Source: Glossina fuscipes
Lineage: Eukaryota; Arthropoda; Insecta; Diptera; Glossinidae
Assembly: GCF_014805625.2 (NCBI RefSeq)
Contig: NW_023998417.1
Coordinates: 833,968-897,967, forward strand
Length of the DNA: 64,000 bases
Direction of reading: 5' to 3'
The notes beneath the pieces were generated by a model, which saw only the letters and a list, made by a program, of their open reading frames with translations, searched no databases and was not told the origin of the DNA. The position numbers and the translations under genes were made by a program. Below, piece after piece: positions 1 through 10,920 of the stretch (position 1 is its first letter; each line of letters starts with the position of its first letter).

Positions 1-1830
1 AATCCCATAATAGTGAATAGTTTAAGATAAGATTCTTGTTTATATCCATCTGTTCATTGTCTGCTACTTTTACGCTCGCGAAAATTTAGGTACAAAGATG
101 CAGCTTAACACTTACCTTCTTAATCTTAAAGTTAAATAGAGTTTTAAAAAAAAAAGTGTTGAAATTGAAAAATACTTCTATCAATAACAGATCGCCTGTA
201 ATAGTTTTCATTCCATCGATTTTGATATTTCGATCGTTAGCGATGGAGATGTCCGGGAATTGCTCGCTTCAAGGGACCGTAATTGTCTTATTTGAATTTC
301 ATATCATCGAAAAATGTAGCAGCATATCGTGCCTGTCACAATTATGATACATTTAATAAAAGTAGGAATGGCTTCGAGTAGAATCGTAAGCCTTGTAACG
401 TGTACTTGATTTAACAAATTTAGTTTTTAAACTGCTTTTCATTCTCTCATCCCTTTTGTAGGTAGGTCCTTGCTTGTTGTTTAACAACAACAGTACATTG
501 CTTTTCCCTTTCAGGTATGTTATGTCAACAATGTTTGTCCGAAGAAATTTTATGTTTATTGCACTAATGCTTGTTGCTTTGAGAAAGTCAAGATACATCT
601 TCAGCCGAAAGCGGTAAAGTTGTAAAGGATATGGATATACTGACAAATACACAGTGCATCAGTACCGCTGAAGGTTTATAGATTTCATTTACTATCCATA
701 TGTCATTAATGATTTTATAAAAATTAAGCAGTCATATATTATATAAGCTTTCGTTTTCGTTTTCGTCTTCGTTTCTTTTCGGCAGTCGGTCTTAGGACTT
801 TTAGGGAATTTTAATGAAATTTAGTCTTTTTAGTCATTCACATATTAGTTACAACACGGTCGGAGGATAACAAAAACAAAAAGAACAATTTTTGCTCGCA
901 TTTTCTTCCCAAAAGTTGAAAAAGTGAGTTGATTAAGACAACATTTAGAGGAGTGAGATAACTTCAAGACTGTAGGGAATCACATTTTTTATAAACATGT
1001 AGGGGCGTAGTAGCACCGAAATATTACGATATGAGAGAAGAGTTTTATACTAAAAAATAATCAGTAAATAATCAGTAAAACTTTAGGGCAGAAAGTCATA
1101 CATAATGCCGGCCTAGATTTGTGCTCCTTAGTAGTTCAGTTTAATAGAGAGTTTTTTTTTCCTTTTTTTTTTTGCAACAAACACATTCTTTGTGGGCAGT
1201 TTCAAGATTTATGGGAACGGGGAGAAAATCAAAGGCGATCCTCTACTGACTATGTCAAATTAGGATATAGAATAGAATTGGGTAGGAGAGCAAAGAAGAA
1301 CTAGGATTGGCACTTTGCATGTAAAACTTGATGATGTTAAATGACTTACAACATTTAACGGATTGCTCAATATGCAGTTTATGTCTTATCCTCAAATGAC
1401 GGTTAGGGCGGTTTAAAGCTTTAACTTGATTTACATCATTGGGACTATTTTAGGAGTCTTTCATTTTTTTTCCCCCCTATAAAACGTAAGTGATAACTCT
1501 GCACACACATAGTCGACCACTTAATGTATGTTATACCACATGTTTGATACACGCTCGAAGGCAAAAGCAATATATGCCTGGAATTATTCATGGACTCCAT
1601 TAGCCAGCTTCAATCTGTCCATTCGTTGAGTAGAGCTGTCGTAGTAGAAGTCATAATTAGCAAAAAATTTGAGGTAATTGAGTCCATAACTTTATACGAA
1701 TATTTCTCGGTTTGCCTGAGTTCATCGTTGCGTTCGTCTTTAATGAAAACTTTTAACTATTAGTATTATTGCTGCTGCTGCCATTTAAATTAAATTTAGT
1801 TTAATGCATTAGGTTTGCCTGCATTAAATT

Positions 1831-1833
<3 letters not shown>

Positions 1834-1874
<41 letters not shown>

Positions 1875-1941
1875 ATGCATTTAAATTTCGTATATATTAT
1901 GTATAAATATGAAATTGTGTGTGTGTGTGTGTGTGTGTGTG
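1834..1941. repeat. (TA)n and (GT)n microsatellites
   Basis: A TA array of about 16 units fills 1834-1865. After 50 bases, a GT array of about 13 units fills 1916-1941, giving the meaningless CVCVCV peptide in one frame. Confidence 0.95.
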
Positions 1942-2192
1942 AGTGTTTTTGCAAAACATAAATATTTACCTTGGTTTTTAACGGTTCACAGCAGAGCTAG
2001 AAGAGAAAGCAAATTTTTGGAAAGTTTATTTGTTAGTTTTTGGTTTCATTTTCGAATTGTTTTTAGGGGACATTTAATAAATTACGAAAAACAATTACAA
2101 CAAAATCTGATATCAATGTTATACATTGTGTATAAATAACAATTTGAATGTGAGGTAAATGCATTCCTAGTGCAGGTGAACGTATAAGATGC

Positions 2193-2219
2193 ATATATAT
2201 ATATATATATATATATATA
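2193..2219. repeat. (AT)n microsatellite
   Basis: An uninterrupted AT dinucleotide run of about 13 units. Confidence 0.93.
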
Positions 2220-2370
2220 CAACAAAAACATGTTCACCGATAATAGAAAATTTTAAATGCATATTTATGCATAAAGTAAACAAAGGCCGAATTTTCTGTT
2301 ATACAAAAATGTGCTAACAAAATAAACAAACAAATGTAATTCTAAATATCCATTGTCTTTGTAATCTATG

Positions 2371-2399
2371 TAGTAGTAGTAGTAGTAGTAGTAGTAGTC
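2371..2399. repeat. (AGT)n trinucleotide microsatellite
   Basis: Nine to ten perfect TAG/AGT units, directly visible. Confidence 0.95.
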
Positions 2400-2860
2400 T
2401 GAAAGTGGGCGAATGGCTGTGTGGCTATTCCGTTCTCTGCATATGAATGTGTGTTCTCTTCAAAAACTAAAGAAAAAATCTTTAAAACTAACTAACAATA
2501 AAAAAAGGGTGAGGCGAGGGTTTGGGAAAAAGAGTTAACAGAAAATTCAATAATATTACGTTTGAGTGTAAACGATACTTAGTTCCCTCCCAAATATATT
2601 TTTGACTATGAAAATCTATAGCACTTTCATAAGTACTACGTATAGTTGAGCATATGACTTTCGAAAGACAATTTATGATGAAATTTTCGTCACAATGCCA
2701 TGCGATAGAAAGTACGAAAATTTCGCAAGGAAAAATATTGAAAATTAAACTATAACCGAAGAGAGCGCACTTCCCTCAGACTTCCCTTCTTTTTTTTTTT
2801 CTATTGAAATCAATACCCTCAAGTCATGTGTGGCTATAATCCTTTAGTAGCATATACAAA

Positions 2861-3004
2861 GATAGATAGATAGATGTATAGATAGATAGATATATATATA
2901 TATATATATACATGCATACATATATAAATTTATATAAACATCAGATTGTCTGATATATGCTTTGTGATAAATCTTGTATATATATATATATATATGTGTG
3001 TGTA
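2861..3004. repeat. Compound (GATA)n/(TA)n microsatellites
   Basis: GATA units with one interruption run from 2861 to about 2891 and pass directly into a TA array to 2910. A second TA array ending in TGTGTG lies at about 2975-3004. Confidence 0.9.
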
Positions 3005-3376
3005 TAAACGTGTTACCTTTATGCGCTTGTTCCTTGTGTACAAGTGAATGCTTACCAAAAACAAACAAGAGCACTGTATGTATAGAAATTTACAAAAACA
3101 TATTGAGGGAATATTGCCGTTTGTTATATCAATGATGATCCGAAAGTTACGTATATGCTTACGCATATACATACAAAGATATATGTATAGATATGTATGC
3201 ATAAATAAAATAAACAATAACAAGAAATAACAAAAACAAAGAACATACAATAATATCACACATACATACATTTACTTATATGCACATTTGAATGCTAGTT
3301 GATACCTTTTTCGATACATTCGATGCATTAAGCGATGCATTGGTATATGTGATATATATATGTAAACACATACGTT

Positions 3377-3378
<2 letters not shown>

Positions 3379-3408
<30 letters not shown>
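3379..3408. repeat. (TA)n microsatellite
   Basis: About 15 TA units without interruption. Confidence 0.93.
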
Positions 3409-3410
<2 letters not shown>

Positions 3411-4113
3411 ATGGTAAATACACTTAAAGTTTTTAATCTTATTATTATAATAAGTAAGAAGCAGTGCAAGTAGTAGCTAGTATTGAAAGCTTCGTCAAAA
3501 CTATTAGTAACACAAATTAGCACAAATTAAGTAAAAAGCATATTTGCATTATTGATTAGTATGAAAACGATTTAATCACATCTTTGCCTTTTAAATTAAT
3601 ATCGATTAGGAAGTTAAAATTTTTTCTTAAAAAGTGCACCGTTGGATAAAATGTATCCTTGACTTGACTTAAGGAATACTCGATTATTCTTTTTCTCACA
3701 TTTCGATCCTTAATCTAATTTTCGATTTTTCAATTTTAAATGAAAAACATGTTTTAAGATAAGATTCAAAATAGCTTTAACTAGGTCCAAGAGTTTCGTT
3801 ACAATTATTCAAAACCAATACTTAAATATGGCAGAGAGTTTTTTTTCTGTCTTTCTGTGGCAGTTTACCCTTGGACCGCGATATTCAGAGTCTATATGTG
3901 GTCTTTGTTTTTAAATTTTCAAAGCAGTGAGAAAATCCGAATATCGTTTGTTGTATCACTAAAATGATGGTAACTTCACATCAACATCATGGTGAAGAGC
4001 ATTTTGAAGAGCAATACGATCTAAAAATCTTATGGATTCACTCTATAGTCACTCTACGTGGCCTTGTCATCCCATGCTCTTATTGGGTAAGGTGTTAATG
4101 TCATAATCATAAT

Positions 4114-4398
4114 TTATTGAAGGGCTTCGATTTTCGCGAAGTAAAAGCTTTCAGTAAAAGCTTGCGGTGGCTTATAAAGATTTCCGCTAATAAGTAAACT
4201 AAAATATCTCGGTCGAACACGAAAGTGTTCTAGATTTTTTCCTTTCAATAGGCGAGTTGGAAATACGTTGTGGATTAGGAGCGGCACACATTTCCCATGA
4301 GCAGGATCTAAGTCCTTGCCTCTTTCTCCGTCAACGAAAGTTCGAGTTCTGCTGCTTGACGAGAGTATAAAATCCTCAAGAGACTTTGCAGCTCGCAA
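4114..4398 (-). other. Unassigned 94-residue open frame, doubtful
   Basis: This frame is not recognised. It stands out from its neighbours because the amino-acid composition is balanced (charged, aromatic and proline residues spread along its length) and it does not arise from a simple repeat. No signal peptide, transmembrane segment or known motif is evident. The initiating methionine is the first in the frame, but the frame could equally be an exon or a decayed element, because I see neither flanking splice signals nor a promoter. Chance is a reasonable explanation in 64 kb read in six frames. Confidence 0.12.
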
Positions 4399-4733
4399 TA
4401 CGTCAGAGATCTTTCAAGTTTGACGTAATCAATTTTATTTATTTATTTATTTGTATAGAGTGGGAAGAGTTTGGCAGAAACTGCAAGCGGATGAAAGTAA
4501 GAAGTGAACACCATTGTGTCAATATTCTTCCTCTCTTCGTATTACATTCTAAAGTCTATTCCGTCGTTTTGTTGCTTCACAATTGCTGCGGCAATTTTAA
4601 TGGTGTCTGCTCATTGCTATTCTTTCATTCCACCCATTATTCATCGTCTTTGCATCTTTGCTCGGCGGGGCAGAGAGAGAGAGAGAGACAATTCAATAGG
4701 TGAGAATGGAGAGGATATTCTTTTTAAAACTCC

Positions 4734-4971
4734 GTCTGAGTAGCTGAGGGCATAAGAATCGCGACTACCAAGTCAGTGTTCGCGGATTCAATTCTCAAGG
4801 ACCATAGTGTTTTCTTTGCTTACACCTATAGTGGGTATCAAGCCAATAAAGGAATAATATTTGCCGATTGGCTAAATACCAACTAGGCTATCTTTTCTTC
4901 TCATTCGTAATTTCTTTCTCATCCTTAATCGTGTTACATGGATAGGGAACATGTCCTGTTATCCTGCAAGG
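4734..4971 (+). mobile_element. tRNA-derived SINE, body type A
   Basis: The head has an A-box-like segment (GAGTAGCTGAGGGC, 4737-4750) and a B-box-like segment (GCGGATTCAATTCTC, about 4783-4797). These internal RNA polymerase III promoter elements are typical of a tRNA-headed SINE. The body continues through CTATAGTGGG and TTGCCGATTGG to GTGTTACATGGATAGGG. The same body order recurs at about 47013-47240 and, in part, at 55990-56105, which defines the family. No clear A-rich tail or target-site duplication is visible, so the copy is old or truncated. The head also resembles the type B SINEs in this window. Confidence 0.6.
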
Positions 4972-5819
4972 CAATGTCAGCTTTAGAGAGACTATTGTGT
5001 CTGCATGCAACGAGCTAACTTTAGTTGAGTTTAGGCCACATCAGGCCTATTTCTTAATTTTTTTGGAACTTTCTTCATCTAGACTTGTTTGTGCTCCCAA
5101 AGGTAATCAATTCAAGAAATATCATTATTGTTGGGAGATTGTTTGCCACTGAAAGGCCACTCACTATTAATGACTAAGATTAATTTTTACGATTTCCTTT
5201 GTATTCGTATATTTTGGGAAAATTCTCCAAGTGTACCTAGTATTGTGTGATTTTAAGTATCAATATATATTGAGGTTGTGCTGTTAACAAAATTGAAAAA
5301 TCTTCAGATAACGAATATTTAAAAGCATTTTCCTGTTAGAGACTTCACTACAACTAAATGTAGTCTTTACAAAATATAAATATATATGTACGTACACTTT
5401 TGCTGCATTTGCTGCAGGAATGCCTTTAATTATATTTCTATTCAAGTTCTCGATAAGCTGAGAAAAGAACAAATATTAAAAGGCTATTCAACTGAAAAAT
5501 TGCAAAATTAGTTCAATTTTCAATGTTTCCACTTTAAAGTGATTGCGTGCTTTTCTCATTCAACTTTATGAAGAGAACTTGAAAACCTCTTTTTTCACAC
5601 TATTCTTTATATAGCTTAAGAAGATCAAAACAAATTTCTCTTTGGGTTTAAAAAAATTACTCAGTACACAATTTTTTTTTGTAAATTTTAAAAGATTTTA
5701 TCAAATTTCTCGCAAAAAAGTTGTTCCCACATTATCTTTAAAATCTCACAAAAGTTTAGCTAACACCGATTTATATCTAACAGATCATTCGAAAGGTCTC
5801 CGCACGCCTGACATATATA

Positions 5820-6300
5820 GATAAGTCAACATTGCTGACAGATCCCCATATGATTTCTGGATACTATTAGCTTTCAAACGATACGATACAAAATTTGATG
5901 ACATTCCGACAATTAGTTTGTAGGTAGGTTACAGTGATTTTAGCGGCTTGATTCGGTTATTTTCCAAGCTAAGCAAGCAAGCTGTTGTAAGTTGCTTTTC
6001 GATGAGAAATAAGTCAAAACACTAAAACCTTGGCCTGTCCACCATAAATAAAATCCTATACTATCCTACAGATATTTATATAATGACTTTTGAAGGTTTA
6101 GCCCTATTATGGAAATGATTGAATAAGTGATGCGTTGCAAAGCGTTGGCTTGGTAGGACTTGGTTTGGACTTTGGCCAAAGCACATGTCGGTGTACGGAA
6201 GTTCATCCATCACAATATTTCAAAAACTCTGACTTGTAGCTTGTACATGAGAAAATAAGACGGACGGACGGATGCACGCACAGACGGGCAGTCAAGTTAA
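5820..6300 (-). repeat. Possible diverged GTCC-type dispersed repeat and mariner-like leader
   Basis: The left part (about 5848-5945) resembles the leader of the mariner relic at about 24030-24120: both contain CATATGATTT.TGGATACTATT followed by CTTTCAAA and TGACATT. The right part (6259-6300) is GACGGACGGACGGA, which on the minus strand is a GTCC array like that of DINE-1/mini-me repeats. Whether these are one element or two neighbours cannot be told by eye. Confidence 0.35.
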
Positions 6301-7387
6301 AATAGTTTCAAGTAGTGATGTATGTGTTGAATACTTCCTCACAAACCTGTACCACAAGTTGTGTTTTCGTTACATACATTCGTTACTCCTGCCACAATAT
6401 TTTCTATTGCAGTCAAAAGTTCTAATTCTTTAGTAAAATCTCTTTCTCCTGCAAGGATCGTGGCTCCCATTTTATTTACGATTTAATCGAAAAAAAATAT
6501 AGGAAATGCAATGTTTTATCCCCAATGCAATTTGTATTCTCAAATCCCTCTTCGAACCCCATTTGTTCTACTAATATGCTTCGTAATTATCACAAGGGAG
6601 GGTTATTGCGATAATCCCTCCTCTGCCATGCCGTTTTTTTTTTTTGGAACTAAAATATGCATATATATATGTTATGCACATGTACATATATATATATATA
6701 AGATCTAGCCTATGTACCAGTAAACTTGAAGTTAGGTGCGGAAGCAAAAGCCAAAAGCAAATTTTCTGTCTTTTACAATACAAATAGTCATAGATTATTT
6801 TTATCTAAATGCACAGTCGACCATTCTTTTGACAGGTAGTAGAGATATGTGCATAGTATTGTTATTATAATTGATGCAGAATGAAAAAATAAATTCTTGC
6901 TTTTGCCCTCTTGTAGTAAAAAATTCTTAAAAAATTAAAACGATTACAAAAAAAAAAAAAAAAACCTTATTTATGGCGCTTTTTATTATTGGATATATGT
7001 ATATAATAAATGAAATTTTGAAAATATATTCAAAAACTTATTCAGTTCGAATATTGTTTTTGCCTGAATTTAACTCCATTTGTTTACAAATCACTTATTG
7101 CTGTTGCAGTTGTTTTTGCTGCATATGTGTAATATATGTATGTATATGTATATATATATGTATATGTGTATATTTATTTAAAATTATGAAGAGGTTTTTA
7201 GGTAAAAGCACCTACACATAAAGAGATAGACAATTAGACAGAGAGACAGAACAGACAGGCAGACGGTCGAGCAGGCATAATGCAGATGATATAGTAGTTG
7301 TATAAGAGACTCAAGCTACTCTCATAATGTCATTTTTGTCAAGTTTATGTCACTTTATGTAAAAATAATTGCACAATTAGTTTGTTG

Positions 7388-7389
<2 letters not shown>

Positions 7390-7422
<33 letters not shown>
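7390..7422. repeat. (CA)n microsatellite
   Basis: About 16 perfect CA units. Confidence 0.95.
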
Positions 7423-7424
<2 letters not shown>

Positions 7425-8033
7425 TGAGTTGAAGTGCTTTAAGGTAAAATAAGTGAAGAATCCAGCCAGTGTGTGCGTATGCGAATGGCAATGGTTTCAA
7501 CAAGGCGAGGCGAGGCGTTGTAAGGCGTTGTAAGGCGTAAGGTTAAAAATATGAATTGAAAGTTTGAGAGCAAAAGCTTTAAAGTACCCATCTACCGCCT
7601 TCAGAATTATGCCATCAAAAGTTACAAATTCATACCTATTTAATATATATATATATATATATATATGTGCTTACATATGTATGTGCACATGTAGTTACAA
7701 AGCTCATTAGTAGTGTATTTTTTGAATGTATTTATTACAATTGTTTGTAAGACTATAAAATAGAAGTAACTAAGGAAATTATACGCGTTTGCAGCGAACA
7801 TCAGATACCCAAGATCTTGAACAATTGTTTATTTATTTCGAATGCGCCAGGAATGGTAATAAGAAAAAATACTTTTTTTTTTCTTATGCGTCTTTCTTCC
7901 ATGCAACTAATTTAAGGTTTAACATAGAAACGATGGTAACTCAAAAAAATCGCAGCAACACATTGTACAAGTAAGACTCATGGAATGACTTCTATAGCGT
8001 CAGCATGGATTAATTCAACTTATCATCCATTGC

Positions 8034-8124
8034 TTAACACGTTAAGGACGGCGTGTACCAGCGGTGGCTCACAAGCGAATGCTTATGCGAAGCAGGAAAA
8101 ACTGCGCCGTTCTTAACTTGTTAA
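8034..8124. mobile_element. 91-bp palindromic TTAA-ended MITE
   Basis: The left end TTAACACGTTAAGGACGGCG (8034-8053) is matched on the opposite strand by the right end 8105-8124, with 18 of 20 bases identical. Both ends are TTAA, the target duplication used by piggyBac-type transposases. The 51-bp core has no coding capacity. This is the architecture of a miniature inverted-repeat transposable element mobilised in trans. The assignment to piggyBac-like elements rests only on the TTAA ends and is inferred. A related end may occur reversed at about 39239-39252. Confidence 0.65.
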
Positions 8125-8156
8125 TGGTTATATAGGGCTATCTGTTCATTGAAGTT

Positions 8157-8471
8157 TTGAAAGAGGCTCCCATGCATCCTTCTGTTCTGTCCGACATCTT
8201 CTTTAGATTCGTAGTTAATGAGAACGACTTTTTTAAATTTCCGAACATTCAAATTTTCCGGGGGTGTTTCAACACTGTGGGAGTATCTTGCCTAAATTTT
8301 CTGGAACATGCACACAAACATCTTACGAATCTCACAAGCGCAACGACATTAAGCTATACTAACATTTTATGCGGGTCTTATGAAGGATTCAACAATATTA
8401 TGATCAGAGGTGGAGACGAACACTTACTTACATACTTATCGTCTTTTAATGCGACAAAGGATGTTGAATAG
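8157..8471 (+). other. Unassigned 104-residue open frame, doubtful
   Basis: This open frame begins 32 bases after the TTAA MITE and is not built from simple repeats. Its composition is protein-like, but I recognise no family, motif, signal peptide or transmembrane segment. No intron boundary or promoter is evident. It could be a piece of a transposon gene, an exon or chance. Confidence 0.13.
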
Positions 8472-9577
8472 TTTGATTGACTGTCAGGTATTGCGAGCTT
8501 CTTGCTAAATAATGGACCTAAAGGCAAACAAATGCAGTCTAAGGGAAATAGTTTTTAATTTGGTTTTTATTGTACACACATGTCATAATTATAAAAAAAA
8601 AAGCAACGTAGAACTAAACACCCTGTGATTAATAGTAGTCAACTTAGCAAAGCGAAATAGCAGATCTTCGCCTAGCGCCCGCATAAGTTGTTTTTTTTTC
8701 TTTTTTTTTTTAATTATATTTAGCTAAGATGTTGTTTAGATCTTAACTCTTCTACGGGGAATTGCAATGATTGTAAACAAACAAACGCGATCAGCGTTTC
8801 CTTGTCTCCGAGTAGAGAGAGAGAGGTTTGCAATTCGAGTACTTCACGCGAACGACAAGAATGCAAACCTATTACAACTGTTTTGGGTTTGCTTTGCTGT
8901 TGCTTTGTTTTCCAAGATTTCCTATTGTTTATCATTTCATCTTCGCCTTGTTTCTCTTACTTTATATATTTGCGCTTTTCCGAGCATTATCATCGTTAAT
9001 CTGTAAATCGTAGACTGTCCTTTTACAGGCTTTTTCCCTTTAAAAAATTCATCTTTACGTGTTTGTCTTGCCTACTCTGTGCTATCTCTACGGATTTGCT
9101 TATCTCACAAGAGGTGTACAGCAAATTTTTCAAAAAAAATAAAATTTGAATACAAGTCATGAACTGTGTGTAATTAATTGCAATCTTAAAGCAAAGTACA
9201 CATAACGTATACCGTAGAATTTTAACGCAATGAAAATGATGGATCTATTGCGTGTACGTTAGTTGTAAAAACTCGTAAAACTTAATGCCGTAAATTATAC
9301 AAAGTAAAAAATATTTTAACTCATTCTTCTCGGCATATATAAATCTATATATAAATATGGATGTTTTTATTCATAAGCAAAGCAGTATGTGATTGCATAA
9401 ACACGAAGAAAACATATGTAGGCGGTTGTAAATGTAACAGTTGTAAGTAAGGTTATAAACGTTTACATCTATGCAAGCATTCGTATGCGCATGGATTGTA
9501 TTAAATGAATTTTTCAGTATATGACAAAGTTCTTGAAAACAAGAGCAAACGTGAATGCGTTTATCAATGTGAATGTA

Positions 9578-9579
<2 letters not shown>

Positions 9580-9608
<29 letters not shown>

Positions 9609-9626
9609 CTATATATCTATATATAT
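9580..9626. repeat. (TA)n microsatellite with TCTA interruptions
   Basis: TA units continue for about 47 bases with two TCTA interruptions near 9608-9620. Confidence 0.93.
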
Positions 9627-9985
9627 GTGCATTTGTACATTTTGAAGTATTGTAAACAAACTTAGGCTTGAAGTAGCACTTCAGTTTTATATATATATAC
9701 ATACATAGGCACATATACACAAACACACTTATATTAAGTATTAAGTACAAAAGCTACTCTTTTAGAATAGCTACTGAACACTAACAGATACAAACACATA
9801 AACGCACAAAGTTTTCTTTATTTATTTTTTTTATTTTTTTTTTTGTTTTTTTTTGTTGTTTTTGTACTATCGCATTAACAACGTAATTTTTGCTCCCACT
9901 GCACATAGATGTACCGCAAAACTTGAACAAGACCGCAGTCACATCTACCATAATAGTTAGGGTTGTGTGCATCAAATAAGTGTTT

Positions 9986-10025
<40 letters not shown>
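9986..10025. repeat. (CAACGG)n hexanucleotide array
   Basis: About six and a half perfect hexamer units. Because the unit is a multiple of three, two minus-strand frames show AVAVAV and PLPLPL dipeptide runs. Nothing around the array indicates that it is translated. Confidence 0.95.
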
Positions 10026-10299
10026 AGGGTGAAAAAAAGTAAAATGAACAAAAAAAATATGAAGAAAAATAAAATAATCTTCTATGAATACGTACATGGA
10101 AAATGAGGAAAAACAAACAAATCCCTTTTCTGGTGAAAATACTATAAAATTACTTTTCATTTTTTGTCGTCGAGTACAAGTTAGTGACTTGTTTAAAAAA
10201 TATTATTTTTTTCCCATTTACGACCAGAAGTTAAGAGTGTACTCATTTTCTTACTGCATTTGTAGACATTTCCTTATTACATTCGCGGAATCTCGACGC

Positions 10300-10920
10300 C
10301 TGACTGATAACATACCTCTCTCGATTCTTCTATTCATATGTCCGTCCATTCGACCGCTCCTCCATTTTCACTCGCATCCATTTATCGTTTGCTTCATCGT
10401 TTCTTCGTTATCTTATCGCTGGCCTTTTTGTCCGTCCGTCCATTTACTCACTCATCCATTCATCAGCTNNNNNNNNNNGCTTCATCGTCTGTTCGTTATT
10501 TCCTCGCTGGCCTTTTTATCCGTCCATTTTCACGCGCATCCTTTTTATCGCTTGCTTCATTGTCTGCTTGTTATTTCCTCACTGACCCTTTTGTCCGTCT
10601 GTCTATTTGCTCACTCGTCCTTTCATTAACTCCACCGCTCGTCCGTTTGTTTGCTTGACTATCCGTCCGCCAGTTTATTCGTCCGCTAATCTATTCGTCT
10701 GCTCATCTCTTTGGTTGCTCGCGATTTCGTCTATTCCCTAATTGGCTTTTTTTGTTCGGCAATACAAATGTGCGATTACCCATACGCCCGTCTGTTCGTA
10801 AGGGGTGATCGTCCGTTCGTCTGCTCGTTTATTTGCCCGTTCGTTCATTTGTCCGCTAGTCCAGCTGTCCATTTTTCGTTTTGTCCCTTAGTCCATGTGT
10901 CTGAATGTTCATCTGCTTTC
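10300..10920. repeat. Degenerate pyrimidine-rich CGTC array with assembly gap
   Basis: The plus strand is strongly pyrimidine-biased, with recurrent CGTCCGT, CGTTCGT and CACTCGTCC words. A longer motif, CTTCATCGT..GTTCGTTAT followed by CGCTGGCCTTTTT and CCGTCC, starts near 10392, 10480 and 10555, giving imperfect units of about 75-90 bases. Lack of purines on this strand suppresses stop codons, so the long overlapping frames at 10084-11073 are compositional artefacts. Decay of a GTCY-type microsatellite is a reasonable but unproved origin. Confidence 0.7.
10469..10478. other. Assembly gap (10 N)
   Basis: Ten Ns within the pyrimidine-rich array. The true length is unknown. Confidence 0.99.

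Larger units (their letters stand above)
1..4733. other. Non-coding AT-rich stretch with microsatellites
   Basis: I see no gene here. All open frames are short, and many are low in complexity because they read through TA, GT or homopolymer tracts. The stretch holds several dinucleotide and trinucleotide arrays listed separately, plus a GTTTTC-rich run near 750-780. The 94-residue minus-strand frame at 4114-4398 has fairly ordinary amino-acid composition and is listed separately as a weak candidate. Confidence 0.6.
4972..8033. other. Non-coding stretch
   Basis: No gene is seen. The interval contains a possible GTCC-type repeat (5820-6300, listed separately), a small imperfect hairpin at 6596-6622, scattered TA/GTAT tracts (6660-6700, 7130-7170, 7642-7666) and a 33-bp CA array at 7390-7422. 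A short GTTGTAAGGCG duplication lies at about 7500-7540. Confidence 0.6.
8472..10290. other. Non-coding stretch with simple repeats
   Basis: No gene is supported. There is a short AGAGAG tract at 8814-8823, a TA array at 9580-9626, T-rich tracts at 9820-9860, and the CAACGG hexamer array listed separately. Overlapping frames at 8767-9013 are alternative readings of one stretch and share no recognisable protein. Confidence 0.6.

Noticed and set aside
4666..4690. GAGAGAGAGA tract considered as a GAGA-factor promoter site
   Set aside because: AG and CT arrays are abundant here and no transcription start, TATA or initiator context is convincing.
6596..6622. Imperfect hairpin GGAGGGTTAT..ATAATCCCTCC considered as an element end or RNA gene
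   Set aside because: It has a bulge, no flanking duplication and no second copy in the window.
9781..10160. Frames with AVAVAV and PLPLPL runs
   Set aside because: Both are readings of the CAACGG hexamer array and T-rich DNA, with no coding context.
10084..10629. 181-residue open frame, the longest in the window
   Set aside because: It crosses an assembly gap and lies mostly in a pyrimidine-rich tandem array where stop codons are suppressed. No protein motif is present.
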